Positions 42,060-64,000 of a DNA stretch of 64,000 nucleotides are shown one piece after another. This stretch comes from Acridotheres tristis (taxonomy: Eukaryota > Chordata > Aves > Passeriformes > Sturnidae), in NCBI GenBank assembly GCA_037013685.1, contig CM072904.1:62001-126000 (forward strand), written 5' to 3'. The notes beneath the pieces are model-generated. The model was not told where the DNA came from. It did not search any database and saw only the letters and a list, made by a program, of their open reading frames with translations. Made by a program: the position numbers and the translations under genes. Every line of letters begins with the position of its first letter. The first letter of the stretch is position 1.

Positions 42060-42550
42060 GCAAGGTTACAAGATGAGATAAATAGCTAGAATGCGCAAAC
42101 AGGATGCGAGGACAAAGGCACCACAGAATAAGGGGGATTCTTCAGACCCCTGAGCCAGGAAAACTGGTATCAAAGTCCGGAAGATGGCCAAATGACTAAA
42201 AAAAAAATAGAGCATGCGCAAGGAGAGCAGGTGGAAAGTTCAGCTGAGAGGAAGACTTTACTTCATCCTACGGACTCCCCAGACGACCTCCAGAGCGACC
42301 AACGAGGAGCAGTGCACAGTCGCAAAGAGGCGTGGAGCTAATTTTAATACGAAGCGGGGACAGGCGGGGCTAGGAAATGACTATGGATTAGGCGTATTGT
42401 GCAATCCTAGCTCGTGGAGAATAAAAATAGAGGTCGCAGGTCGCCGAAGGTGTGCGTGTGTTTGGAGGAGCTATCCTCCACGCGCTGAATAAATACGTAC
42501 CTACTCTTGTAACTTACTTTGTGGGTTATAGAGAGATTTTCCGCTCTTCA
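42060..42550 (+). mobile_element. Probable ERVK-like LTR upstream of MAN1B1
   Basis: AATAAATACG at about 42489 is followed by CTCTTGTAACTTACTTTGTG and GATTTTCCGCTCTTCA, which resembles an LTR R-U5 end. Upstream are two TGCGCA motifs (in GAATGCGCAAAC and GCATGCGCAAGG). No target duplication was identified, so the 5' limit is a guess. Confidence 0.5.
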
Positions 42551-42559
42551 CCACCTCCT

Positions 42560-43085
42560 TCATGGGTTCTGGCTTCAGGCCGGGGCAGGGGTGCTGGGGG
42601 CTGCGTTGATTTTGCCCTAGCTCTCGCTGTCCCGGCGCGGCTCGCGAACCGCGCCCAGCACAGCAGGGACAGGAGCGGCGGGGCGGGCAGGGAGCCAGAG
42701 GAGAGCCTGGAAATCCTCGCTGTTCTTCGGTGTCGCGCGAGTACAACATGGAGACCAATCACAAAGTCATTGGCATGGAAGAACTGGAAATGAAGACGTG
42801 CATGTGGGAGGTCATAAGGAAAATCAATTCGGTAGATGGCCTGCAAGTCCCTATGGAGCTGGCGCAGCCCCGGCGCAGAGCACTGTGTCCCGAACCGTGG
42901 AGCGGGCACGGACACCGCGGCTCCTCTCGCCCGCCTGGAGAGAGACCACGGCCGGGGAAAGCCCGAATTACTGCGGCCTCCGAGGGGACAGGGAGTACTA
43001 GTACTGTCTGATGGCATTATCGCCCGCCACCGAAAAACCGAGGCACGCAGTGTTCCAGCAGGCAATGCGGGAACACGGGCCTGAG
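42560..43085. other. Second CpG-rich patch with unexplained open frames
   Basis: GC- and CpG-rich sequence follows the probable LTR. A + strand frame opens at 42730 (MSREYNMETNHKVIGMEELE) and runs 93 codons; a minus-strand frame covers 42526-43065. I recognise neither as a known protein. It may be a promoter or first exon of a divergent noncoding transcript, or a decayed gene piece. Confidence 0.35.
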
Positions 43086-44011
43086 AGCTGACAACTGGAA
43101 TCTGTGAAAGGATGTATGTAAGTGGGTGAAAAGCAGTTTAATCAGTTGTGTAAATAAACCCTTCCATAAGACCTGGCACTGAATTTTGGTATGCAGCAGG
43201 GAGCACTCAGCCCACACAGTTCCTTCCTTCAGCTGCTCCTCCACAACTCCCTAGTCTGGTGTCACTCCCTCTGCAATAAAAGAGTTCCCTGCATCTTCCC
43301 TGTGGAGGAGGGACATACTCAGTTGCAGTAGGGAAGAGCATTGTTCGCTGATGTACACATTCAGAGCCATAGCAGGACTGGGTTTGTAATAACTTCTAGC
43401 TCAGGTTCATAGTCCAATAGGAAGACGGCAGCATTGAAGCAGCTAGTTTAAGACTGCTGCTCTAAGTGTGGGCACTGAATTCACCTCCAGCTGAGCCTAA
43501 GCGGCAGGCTAGCATGCATCATTTGAGCCTTTACATTTGGAATCCACCTCACGTAGATTTCAAGATAAAACTGAAAATGTGGTGTTTTCTGAACATTTCA
43601 TGATTAAAAAAATTAATCCATCAAAAAAGCCTGGTAGATCTGAACAGCACATAAGCAAGCAGAACAATTTAAGATGCCTAAAGCATGCATTCAGGTTTAG
43701 CATTAATTTTCCTATCACAGGAAACTAGTGATTCATGTAACTTAAAAACATTTAAATCTCCAGCAGCTTTCACATGAGTTTCAAGAGAGAAATGGGGGGG
43801 AAGAGGTAAGAAAGGAAGATTTCCTTCTGGCATTATGATGGGTTGACTTGGAAAGAAGAAACTCAAGAGAAAAGTTCTCTTTAAGGGAGCTTCCTCTGTG
43901 GGGGTTAGGACAACTTCAACAGCAAATGGGAGAAAGTTAGTTCGCTCAGTGAACACACATTTCAAAGGAAGTAATCTGGAACTGAGTCTCTTTGTTTATC
44001 TAGTAGCTGAG

Positions 44012-45160
44012 CAGGTAACACCAACCCAAGCTCCCCCCCTTGCAGGGGGGAGGCTCGGGAGGCCGCTTGGGCCCTGTTTATAAACGAGAAGACCCAATGG
44101 CCAGGAGGAGGAGAGGCTCCTCGATAAGACCTTCATGGCTTCCTCCTCCACAGGCCTGCGGCTCTGGGGTGGGGGGCCCGGTTGCCGCTGCTGTCAGAAG
44201 GGCCGGGCCTGCCCAGCCCCCGCGCGGCCTGGGGGAGGCGGCCGGGCCCTGTCTGGAAGCAGGGGTGGCCATGAGCAGTGTGGGGCTGCAGCCCAGCCCC
44301 AGAAAGGCTGACTGACACCTCAGCCCAACACCCCAGCGCGGCCTGAGCCTGGCCCAACTTTTGTAGTTGTGTTAAACTTTAACTCTTTAGTGTTCAGAGA
44401 AGATTTGCAAAACCTCCAGCCTTTGAATATGAAAGGGAATAAGAAGATTTCTAAAGTCAGTGATGCAAGAGCTAAGTTTTTTTAGATGAAAAGAATATTT
44501 GGAGATGCTGTCAAGATGGCTGAAAATCCTTTTGTAAGATTGTAAGAATGAACTGATGCACTGAATATTCCTATAAACCATGGAGAAAGACATGGAGAGT
44601 TGGAGATGTTCTTTTGATAGATGATTTGACCAAAAAGCACCTGTGTTGAGAATCTCTGCCCTGAGAAAAGAAAGGAATCTCAGTTTTCTAAAGATGAAGC
44701 CTGAACAGAGGAAAAAAGAAGAGAACCTCTGCTGTGGAACATTTCATCCTTAAAAGTAATACCCCATGAGAAAGACATGGCCCACATCTACAGCTTTGGG
44801 AAGGCTGTGGAGTTGGGAGGAGTGCCACGATTGCAGGTCCAGGTGGATGCAAATCGTGAAAAATGAAACCACGAGAAAACTGTTTTCTTCCTTCTTGTGA
44901 AAAAATCCCTACAGCTTCAACAAGAGAAGGCTTCTCTCTCCAGAAGTAAACTGAAAAAAACTGAGTTAGAAACTGACTGAAGTAGTTGTTGTATGTTTTG
45001 TTGTTATGAAGGTTAAGAAAGGGAAGGAAGGAGTGGTCTGAAAAAATCTTATTCTGAATTTGTTGGGTTTTTTCCTTTGTTTGTGTAGTTAATAAATTTT
45101 TTTATACTCTCTAATTTTAAGCCTGCCTTGCTTTTTTGTTCCTAGTTCTGTCTCACAACA
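44012..45160 (+). mobile_element. Probable ERVL-like LTR between MAN1B1 and UAP1L1
   Basis: Ends with AGTTAATAAATTTTTTTATA, then TAAGCCTGCCTTGC and CTCACAACA, an arrangement typical of bird ERVL LTR 3' ends. The left part is GC-rich (44030-44340). The right boundary at 45160 is fairly clear; the left one is not, and no certain duplication was found. Confidence 0.5.
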
Positions 45161-45734
45161 GAAAAATGAATATATTTAAGTTAGCAAATCAAAATTAAAA
45201 CAGGCATTTCCTGATGCAGCCCTAAACCCCCAAACGAGGGCAATCTGCCATTTGTGAGGTATTACTGCCTTTCCCTACTGATTGTGCTATAAATAAGAGC
45301 CCTGTTTAAGGAGTGCCTCTCATTGGAAAGCAAAGTAAAAGTTGCATTGCAGCAAGTGCTCATTACCTACACACCAGCTGCGAGACTGACTCAGAACCAT
45401 ATTACTCAGATCGACTTGAAATAAGACAACCACCACCTGCAATTAAGTTCCCTTCTCTCAATAAACTAAGCTGAAAAACTTGGAAAAAATATACAGCATT
45501 GCAGATAAGAACCTAATTTTCTGTTTTCTGACGAAAAAATAGATCCCACAATGTCAACCCCTTCAGGAATCACCCTCTGCTCAGTTCCATATGCCCCCGT
45601 AATCTAAAGGGCCTCCAGATACAGCCTCCAGATGCATCACCAGTGACACCACCCTGCAGCTGTGATGACAACATTCATAGGGACAAAGACAACAAGTGTG
45701 TTTTTCTCACATACAAGAAACACAGACAAACACA

Positions 45735-48000
45735 CAGAAATCACAGTAACATCTTTATTGTTAAAAATGCTTAGACGTCCAGAAATTTCTGGAGTACTAC
45801 AGGCCTTCCCTTTGTTTCAGGTACTTTTTTTCATTTTATAATGCATACAAAGACTTTGTTACATACAGGACAGATTTTTTTTTTGTTAAAGTTCTCTCAA
45901 AATTGTTTCTATATTCCAGTTTAAAATGTGAAGAATCATAGAAAATAGAAAACCCAAGAGACAAGGCATTCAGCCTTCTAATTTTACTTCTCCTTGAAAA
46001 CAGCCTTGAAAAACATGTCAGCAGCTCTGTTTTGTGTGCATGGAAACTGAAGCTTCAAAAGAGAAAGAACTTCAGAAAAAGCAAAATAAATGTTTCTTTA
46101 TAGCACAGCATAGTATAAAAGAAATGTGTGCTTGAATTGCTGAGCAATACTCACAAATATACAACACAATTTGTTCTCGGATATAAAACTTGGCCAACAG
46201 GAATGGAATGTGTCATAGAAACACTGCAAAAAGACTACAGAATTGGGTGACAAGGACAAATGCTTCATTTATACTAAAAACGTGAATTACTGGCTGCACA
46301 TGCCAGCTGAGGTAATCAGAACTGTCATTAACCTGTCTGCATGTGTGAAAGGATCATTAGTCAAGTTCATGCAGAAACACTTTATAACGAAAACCTCTGA
46401 CACTGACATTTAGATGCTTTCTTTGGAAAACTTGAGCATACTTAGTAAACTGCGTTTACTCTCAAAGTCATTTTTATACTTCCCCATTCCCTTCTCTATT
46501 ATTCTGAATAGAGCTTCACATCAGAAATTGCAGAAAACCATGGAACTTAAATTATGCTTAATGAAATAGCATAAGCAATTCCTCAGGAGAAGCTGATGCA
46601 TGAAATAACATTTCAGATGAAACATCTTTCTTGCTACCTTCCCTAACACCATGTTTAGGGGAAGAGTATGGAACATTTCTGATGCAAAGGCCAGCCACCA
46701 GAGAATGCAGTTGAGGCATCCTCACCAAGGCTGAAATGACTTGGGTATGCCCAGTGCAGGTTCTGCATCAGATGAGCATGAGCGTTCCAGGGCAGTGTCC
46801 AAAATCCGAACAGGAAGAATCACTGGTCAGTCAAGGGTCAGGGCTACCCTGGCACCCCTTGGCCAGGGCTGAGTTCACATGCTGCATACGTTGTGACAAT
46901 CAGTGTCCTTTATTAGCTGACATTAATCTTTGCATTAGGGCTAGTAACATATCTAAAAGAAAGGTATCTATGGAATTATTTCCTAAATGAAAGAATGCTG
47001 GAAAATCACCAGGCTAAAAACTGTAGAAGTGGAGGCTGGTGTTTTACTGTGTACCCTGTTGATGGTAAGCGTAAGTCTTTTTTTTTTTGTTTGTTTCGGT
47101 TGGGCATTAAATTCTCCCACTGGGATTTGTTTCTTTCACTACTTTCAGGTACCTAAGAGAGCCTTGTCTGAGGGATATGGTATATCTGAAACAGGAAACT
47201 GAAAGGAAAACTGTTATAATCAGGAAGGGCAGAGGGTTGTGAAAATACTATCTTTTTTTTTTAATTAAAAAACCCCAAGTCACTACAACTGTAAGGAACT
47301 ATCAGTCTAGGAATGGCACCAGCCAGCCCAGACAGAAAATTAGTCTGTTCTACTTTGGACTCCAAGCCTCAAGCAATGCTTAGGCACAGCAACATCCCTA
47401 CATACAGCAGACTCTCTATGATCTGCTTAGAGGATGTAATTGCTGAATTGGATCTTCTAATCAGCACTTGATTAGGGAAAAAACTGATGGCTGGAGAGAA
47501 AACCTCAGTATCCAAAGTCCTTCCATACTTTTCAGGATGGGACTTCAACTTGACTGCAGCTGTGCACATGATTTAGAAAAAAAACCAAACCGAAAAAACA
47601 ACCACAACAACACATACAAGATACCTAACAAGGCACTGAAAAAATTATATCTTCTTGAAGGCCAAGCTGATTAATAAGGCCTTGACTGGCTCTTTTACAT
47701 ATTCATATGCAACAGTAAATAAGAAATGTAGAATCTGTTTAGCACCCAGAAAGTGTTAATCCACACTCACATCCAAGTATACAAAACAGACTGACGTAAA
47801 AGGCACCGCCTTTAAAGTTACCAAAGAACTGGGGAGCTTGCACGTGTGTAATCAAAACTGCTGCGAGGATTTAGGATCAATCAGACACAGTAAAGCAATT
47901 TCTTTTATAATGCACTTCATAGCTGACATTTTAGTACTGTCAGTTCTTATAATGGAGCTGACAAACATGGATCTGATTTGAGAGGGAAAGGCTTCCCACT
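45735..48000 (-). promoter_or_regulatory. UAP1L1: UAP1L1 3'UTR with strong poly(A) signal
   Basis: Minus-strand AATAAA at 45754-45759 is followed by a long TGTGTGTTTG-type GT-rich downstream element, the best poly(A) site in the window. This gives a 3'UTR of about 2.25 kb. Another AATAAA near 46,910 could give a shorter form. Confidence 0.65.
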
Positions 48001-58145
<10,145 letters not shown>

Positions 58146-58444
58146 TCACCTGAGCCTTTCTGCAGAGCTCAGGCAACAGCCAGAAGCTGCCAGTTCAATG
58201 TTGGCAGTTCAGTGACAAATATGCCACTGCACACAGAGGAGAAAATTCATTCCACCGTCTTGATCCAGCAGTTTCCTCACCTAAAGCAACAATTGGTGCA
58301 AAAACAGAAAACAGCCGTGAGCTGCAGCTTAGACAATTCAAATTAGGACACAAAATCTTCACTGAGAGGTAGCGCAGCACTAGAAAAGACATCCAGAGAG
58401 GAAGGAATGCCCCCTACGGTTTTCAAGGCTTACTTTAGTAAAGC

Positions 58445-58535
58445 TGTAGCTGACCTGGCCTTGGGCTGTTTACAGTTCTGTTCCAAAAGGGGTTGGACTA
58501 GAGACTTCTAGAGATCCCTTATAATTTCTATATCC
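58445..58535 (+). mobile_element. Old CR1 remnant
   Basis: CCTGGCCTTGGGCTGTTTAC and GGGGTTGGACTAGAGACTTC resemble a diverged CR1 3' end. Short and decayed. Confidence 0.4.
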
Positions 58536-59244
58536 CAAAGAAGCCAATTCTCCTCATCTTGAGTAAAGCATGAGCATTTCTAGAATCTGCCTTAATCAAT
58601 TATCTGTACTTGTGCTCTAGCTTCAGTAGAAGCTGAACACAGCTCAGTCAGGGCTAGTACCACAGCCAAGCCTGCAGGAGCCATAACTTCCACAATCTAA
58701 TTGAAATCAGTGTCAGTGTTCCTGACAAACCAGGAAGACCAGAACCTGTGAAAGAACCAGAGCACATAATAAACACTCAGCTCACTCTCAGACTTTGGTC
58801 CCTGCCTTCTCCAAAGTTAGCATCACAATAATGACTGACAACTGTGAGAAAGATTTTTTCATTTTCACTTTGAGTTTCTCTGGGAATGCAAGGAACATTG
58901 GGCTTGCCCATGTCAGAAGCCACAGCTCTGCTGCAGCAGCTCTTGAAATAACTGGCTGTTTAAATGAATAATAGAGCAAAACCACCAGATGCTGTTTTAA
59001 CAACTGGCTTGATTTTAATTCTGTTCAAAACTGCAGCTTCCAGCAATTTTTTCAGCAAAGACTTAAGTTGCCTATGACGTTGCAGTAACATGATTCCCCT
59101 TCCCATGCTTACAAGTTTCAGTCTTACCACAGCAGTAACACAAGACTTTCTCCCTAAACACACCCCTTTTGAAAAGGCTAGTGGTGTCCAGGCAAAGAAG
59201 GAGCTGGTTCCACAGCGATAGTTCTGCTGTAGAGCAGCCTCTAG

Positions 59245-59300
59245 GGTCATAGAGCCACAAGAATGAGAGTTGGAAGCCACCTCTGGAGATCTTCAATCCT
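59245..59300 (-). mobile_element. Old CR1 remnant
   Basis: GGTCATAGAGCCACAAGAAT followed by GAGTTGGAAGCCACCTCTGG resembles a CR1 tail in reverse. Confidence 0.4.
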
Positions 59301-59789
59301 TCAGGTGGGAACAGGAGAGCTCCCTAAGAAGAAATGTGTGTGGAAATCTTGCGATTTCAAAGTTTCAGGAGGTCCTTAGATAGCAGGGGAAGCTTGAATT
59401 GGTTTAAATTGGTAATGTAAAAGATATGGAGGATCTGGGTGAGCTGCATGGTGATGCAAATAAGACATCCAGCATTTCACAGCAAACCACGGGCAATAAA
59501 CAGCTCCTTTGTGCCTCCACTGAGCTGCCTATGAGACTCAAAGTACAGAGCAGAGGGTCTCAGGTATTACTTACACCACGACTTCTTGCCCCAGTCCCAT
59601 CAAATGGTTTTCCTGCATGCTCAGCTGTTTGCCAAAGCAGAGCACCACTGCAGAAGGGGAAAGAGCTGAGCATGCCTCCAAACCTTCTCATGCCCTGGCT
59701 TGGGTGGTGGCTGTTTCCCTACTGGGATCCAGCACAGAAAGAATTTATGGAGAGGGGACAAAAAATCCTAAAAAGTTGCTCTGTGGGAT

Positions 59790-59955
59790 ACTTCCAAACT
59801 GTTCTGCCCCATTCCTGGAAATGGGCCAGGCTGGACAGGGTGCTGAGCAAGTTCATATAGTGGGTGGCACCCAAACCCATGGCAGGAGAGTTAGAACAAG
59901 ATAATCTTGTCTTTAACATCCCTTCCAACCCAAATCATTCTGTGATCCTGTGAAA
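59790..59955 (+). mobile_element. CR1 LINE 3' fragment
   Basis: GGCCAGGCTGGACAGGGTGC, then CATCCCTTCCAACCCAAATC and ATTCTGTGATCCTGTGA, the CR1 3' octamer repeat. Confidence 0.85.
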
Positions 59956-62339
59956 CAGGCAATTAAAACATTTTTAGTAATTATTTTTCTCTAAAATAAT
60001 CTAGAACTGAAACTTGAGCTAAAGTATTTCACAGCAACTTAAACCAAAGTCGCTTGAGGTCTGAGCTCAGCATTTGCTGGTCTCAGTTGCTGCAGCATGG
60101 GGGGTGCTGCTTTGGGGTGCAACTGAAATTCACCCACGAGTGGAACAAACCGGGCACTTGCCCTGCTGCATCTCCCCCCTGCACTGCTATACCAACACAC
60201 ACACACTCAGGTTCTGATGCAACAGACCACATACCACAGATCCCAAATTAGACATTTCTGCAGAACAACAGATTGCAACAAGGGCATCATTCACATGACA
60301 CGCTGGAGTGAACACTGTATTGGGAAAGTCAAGGAGGTCCCCACTTTGTCCCACAGCATCAAGGAGCTACAATTCTCAGCCACAGCTCACAGGTGCCCAC
60401 AGCTGGCGTCACCCCACTGAAATGCAGATGCCCCACAGGGGATAGCAGTTCTCTGAAGTTTTCCATGCAGTGACAAGGGGATGGCATCTGCCCAAGGGGG
60501 AGCTGACATCTCACACCCATCTCCTGGAGGGGCCTCTCACTCCAGGGACTGAAACCTCAACCTCAGCGGGATAAACCCAAGCCCAAAGCAAGATCACTTA
60601 TAACGTCAATGATGTCACTTTTTCTACCATCTAGCAGACTGACAGGGCTATATTCCAGGAGGGTTCACCATGGTGTACCTGAACAACACAGACAGGGGAG
60701 TGCATCCCATCGTTTATGGCATTCTCAGTATTTATGGTACAACCCTACAACCCAGACAGTTTTTCTAAGTTTTGATCTTAGGTCACCATCAAAACAAATA
60801 ACCCCAAAAATTTGAGTAAGTAGCCCTGCTCTGACTTCCCAACTGTAAAATTACCAATATTTACAACTAAATAAGAACTGACTCATCCGGCTGCAATGGA
60901 AAGATCCATCCCCTTAAAAAAAATCCACCTTATTTTCTGCAACATATGAAATACAAACAGCTCAACTAAAGAGAAGATGTGTTGGCTGCTGAGATACCCA
61001 CCAATGCTGCAGTCAGTCCTACTCTACATAAAAAGTAAAAGAACAAAAGTAGATCTTGTGAGAGGAACACACTGGTCTTGCAAGAACAGACTGAATTCTC
61101 TTACTGAACAGGCAGATCAGTCCCATTACAACAGCAGATCGGAAGAGGACTCCAAACTTTTCAATTCTGCAGTCAAGATAACCAGAATGGCTCATCAAGC
61201 TCTGATGAAATAGGGTACACCTCAGCCCATGGCCATGACTTAGATTTCATTAATAAAACACTAACAAAATGCAAAAGTGCTTGTGTCTGTGTTTGATTTA
61301 TACCATCATTCCTAGGGTATTCCTGGAAAATGTGATTGTTAAATGTCGGTGTTTAAGATCTGAAAGCAAATCTGACCAGTCAGTTTTGTTGCCTGAGACA
61401 CAATAACAACAGTATTAGTTTTTTAAACATTAAAAATATCTCAGGTATTCCAAAGACATGTTTTCAGTTGTCCGGTTCTTTTATCCATCGTTTTTTATCA
61501 TAAAAAAGGGGGGAGGGAGAAGGAGGAGACGTCATTTCAGCTGTTTAGTCTTTGGAGAACGCAATACAGAGGGCAGCTGTGGGGAGCTCAGGCACTCATT
61601 TGACAGAGCAGAAAGTAATTCAGCTCAGGGCGATCATGACCCCACAGCCACAGGCTGTACCAGCCATCCAGCCTCAGGGACACTGGGCAGCAGGTTGGGA
61701 TGGCTCATCTATCTGCTCCTAGCCTGCTCAACACACCGCAAACAAAGGCCTTTCAGAGCTGCACCCCCTCAGAGACCCACGATCCCACAAAATCTGTGCC
61801 CAGGACACTGGCTCCCCAGGGAAATTCCAGGCAGGGCTGCTGCCACATCTGCAGAGACACACAGCAATGCTCAGGTTCAGCACAACAAAGTCTTTGTTCC
61901 TGACTGCCCTCTTCTATGAAATAAAATCCTTCTTCAGCCTTAAACCAGATCATAAAAACAAACCAAAGGAAACAGAACATCTGTGTGTACCTCTTCTGGT
62001 AGAAATTCAGGCTGCCTGCAGGGCTGAGGTGGCCTGAAGCCATCAGACTTTAGAGCCAAATGATTTGGGCACAGTGGCAGGATCCCAAACACATTAGACC
62101 TGGGCTGCTGCAGGCAGGGCTGGCAATCAGCAAGGCCAGCCCACCCAAGCAGCCTGGCCTTCCTTTCCTTTCTGTGCTGTGGCCAGTGGCACAAGGCAGA
62201 CACACCAGCTCCTCACTCGCCTAGCCGGCCAGGGGACAAGTGACCCAGTTTGATAAAGCTGTTAGTTTAACTGTGCGGCCCTGACCCAGCCACATCTGTC
62301 TCTAGGGCTCAAAGGGTCCTTTCCTCCTCACTGTGACAC

Positions 62340-63005
62340 CCTCAAATAGCCCTGCCAAGATGGACTTGGGGGTGTGGGTGGATGAGAAGCTCAAGATGCC
62401 CTGACCAAGTGCACTGGCACCCAGAAAGCCCCTGTGCCCTGGGCTGATACCACAAGGGGCAGTGGGTGAGGAAATTCTCTGCCCTGCTCAGGTGAGACCC
62501 CACCTGCAGAGCTACCTTCAGCTCTGAGGTTATCAGCATGAGGAGGACATAGAGTTGCTGGATCAAGTCCAGGGAGCCCACGGAGCTGCTCCAAGGGCTG
62601 GAGCCCCTCTGCTCTGGAGCCAGGCTGGGAGAGCTGGGAGTGCTCACCTGGAGAGGAGAAGGATCCAGAGAGAACTTAAGAGCCTCATCCAAGGCCTAAA
62701 GGAGCTCCAGAAGAGCTGGAAAAGGACTGGGGACAAGGGATGGAGGGACAGGACGCAGGGAATGGCTTCCCACTGCCAGAGGGCAGGGTTAGATGCGATA
62801 TTGGGAAGGAATTGCTCCCTGGGAGGGTGGTGAGGCCCTGGCGTCACAGAGAAGCTGTGGCTGCCCAACCCCTGGAAGTGTCCATGGCCAGGCTGGACAG
62901 GGCTTGAGGCAACCTGGGATAGTGGAAGGTGTCCCTGCCCATGGAAGGAAGTGGAAGGAGATGTTCTTTAACATCCCTTGCAACCTAAACTATTCTGGGA
63001 TTCAC
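62340..63005 (+). mobile_element. CR1 LINE 3' fragment (longest in window)
   Basis: About 665 bases from GATGGACTTGGGGGTGTGGG through CTGGGAGAGCTGGGAGTGCT and GAGAAGCTGTGGCTGCCCAA to AACTATTCTGGGATTC. Confidence 0.9.
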
Positions 63006-63664
63006 TGTACCAGCTTATGTTCCCTCCATCACCACTTAGCCCCATGAGTAAAGACTGACACAGCAGAAAAGTTCCTCTGCCCTGTGACCCTGATGCTTCT
63101 ATTTCTGTTCCTGCTTGGAAAATTTGACTCCCCTGCCCACACATCCTCACCTCTTTACTGGCAACATTGGGCTAAGGCTGTGCAGCCACTTGGCAAAATT
63201 TAGGCATGTATCTCTACAACCACAGGTGGGTTTTCCTCGCTTTCTTTTTTAAATTATTTTTAACGGTGCTGCTGTATTTTATAAAGAAAGACCCAAGATA
63301 CATATGAGCTCTTATAAATAAGTAAGACTGTGCACTTAGAAAAAAGCACAGCACATCCATGTAAGATTTACATGCTGTGGGAAGAGAACATCCAGCAACC
63401 ATCTCCTGCATTACTCCTAGCTTTCACACAGCTGCATTTACCAGGCTCCAAAAAACAGGGATTATGTACTTTCCTAGGCTTCTTTCATCCACTCTGCTGC
63501 CAGATCCCACCACCCTCCTGCAGCACATGACACAGCATGGATGAGGATCAGCACCTGAGACCGGCCTTTATACCTGTTGGTGGGCTGGGAGCTCATCGTC
63601 CCACGAAAGCAGCTACCCAGCTCAGCAGCAGTGAAACTCCCCCTGTTCCCACCCTCTCCAGGGA

Positions 63665-64000
63665 CTCATAGAATGGTTTGGGTTGGCAAAGGACTTTAAA
63701 GAACATCTCCTTCCACCCCCTACCACGGGCAGGAACACCTTCCACTATCCCAGGTTGCTCCAAAACCTGTCCAACCTGGTCCTTAACACTTTCAGGGATG
63801 GGGCAGCCACAGCTTCTCTGAGCAACCTGTGCCAAGGCCTCACCACTCTCACAAGGAACAATTTCTTCCTAATGTGTAATCTAACCCTGCCCTCTGGCAG
63901 TGCAAAGCCATTCCCCCTTGTTCTGTCACTCCAAGGTCCTTGTCCAAAGTCCCTCCCCAGCCCTCCTGGAGCACCTTTAAATCCTTTAGTATTACATATC
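63665..64000 (-). mobile_element. CR1 LINE 3' fragment, runs off window
   Basis: Opens CTCATAGAATGGTTTGGGTT, continues CAGGAACACCTTCCACTATC and AGCCACAGCTTCTCTGAGCA, reverse complement of CR1. The 5' part lies past base 64000. It faces the element at 62340-63005. Confidence 0.9.

Overview
This is a stretch of vertebrate nuclear DNA, almost certainly from a bird. It holds multi-exon genes with GT-AG introns, scattered CR1 LINE 3' ends, and solo retroviral LTRs with clean target-site duplications. The repeat mix looks passerine-like, but that narrower placement is inference. I see no prokaryotic, plasmid, phage or CRISPR content, and no tRNA or rRNA gene.

Layout: (1) 1-19,050, + strand: DPP7 (dipeptidyl peptidase 2/7). 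Eleven coding exons run from 2519 to the stop at 18494, and the first exon or exons lie left of the window. (2) 19,050-24,855: convergent intergenic and 3'UTR space with a solo LTR at 20186-20888. (3) 24,856-41,650, - strand: MAN1B1 (ER alpha-1,2-mannosidase), complete in 13 exons and 674 aa, with a CpG-island promoter at about 41.2-41.95 kb. (4) 42-45.7 kb: intergenic, with a probable LTR, a second CpG-rich patch and a second probable LTR. (5) 45,735-58,081, - strand: UAP1L1, eight coding exons plus a 2.2-kb 3'UTR; exon 1 lies right of the window. (6) 58-64 kb: UAP1L1 intron 1, littered with CR1.

The order DPP7> <MAN1B1 <UAP1L1 is the same gene block as on human 9q34.3, read from the other side. 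MAN1B1 trims Man9 glycans and helps send misfolded glycoproteins to ER-associated degradation. UAP1L1 is a paralog of the enzyme that makes UDP-GlcNAc/UDP-GalNAc. DPP7 is a vesicular/lysosomal serine exopeptidase. They are linked by conserved position, not by one known pathway.

I found no convincing undescribed system. The items most worth a second look are a head-to-tail pair of related but differently tailed LTRs sharing one target-site duplication (56079-57419), three sister solo LTRs with perfect 5-bp duplications, a six-codon upstream ORF just before the MAN1B1 start, an extended low-complexity DPP7 C-terminus, and an unexplained CpG-rich open frame near 42.7-43.0 kb.
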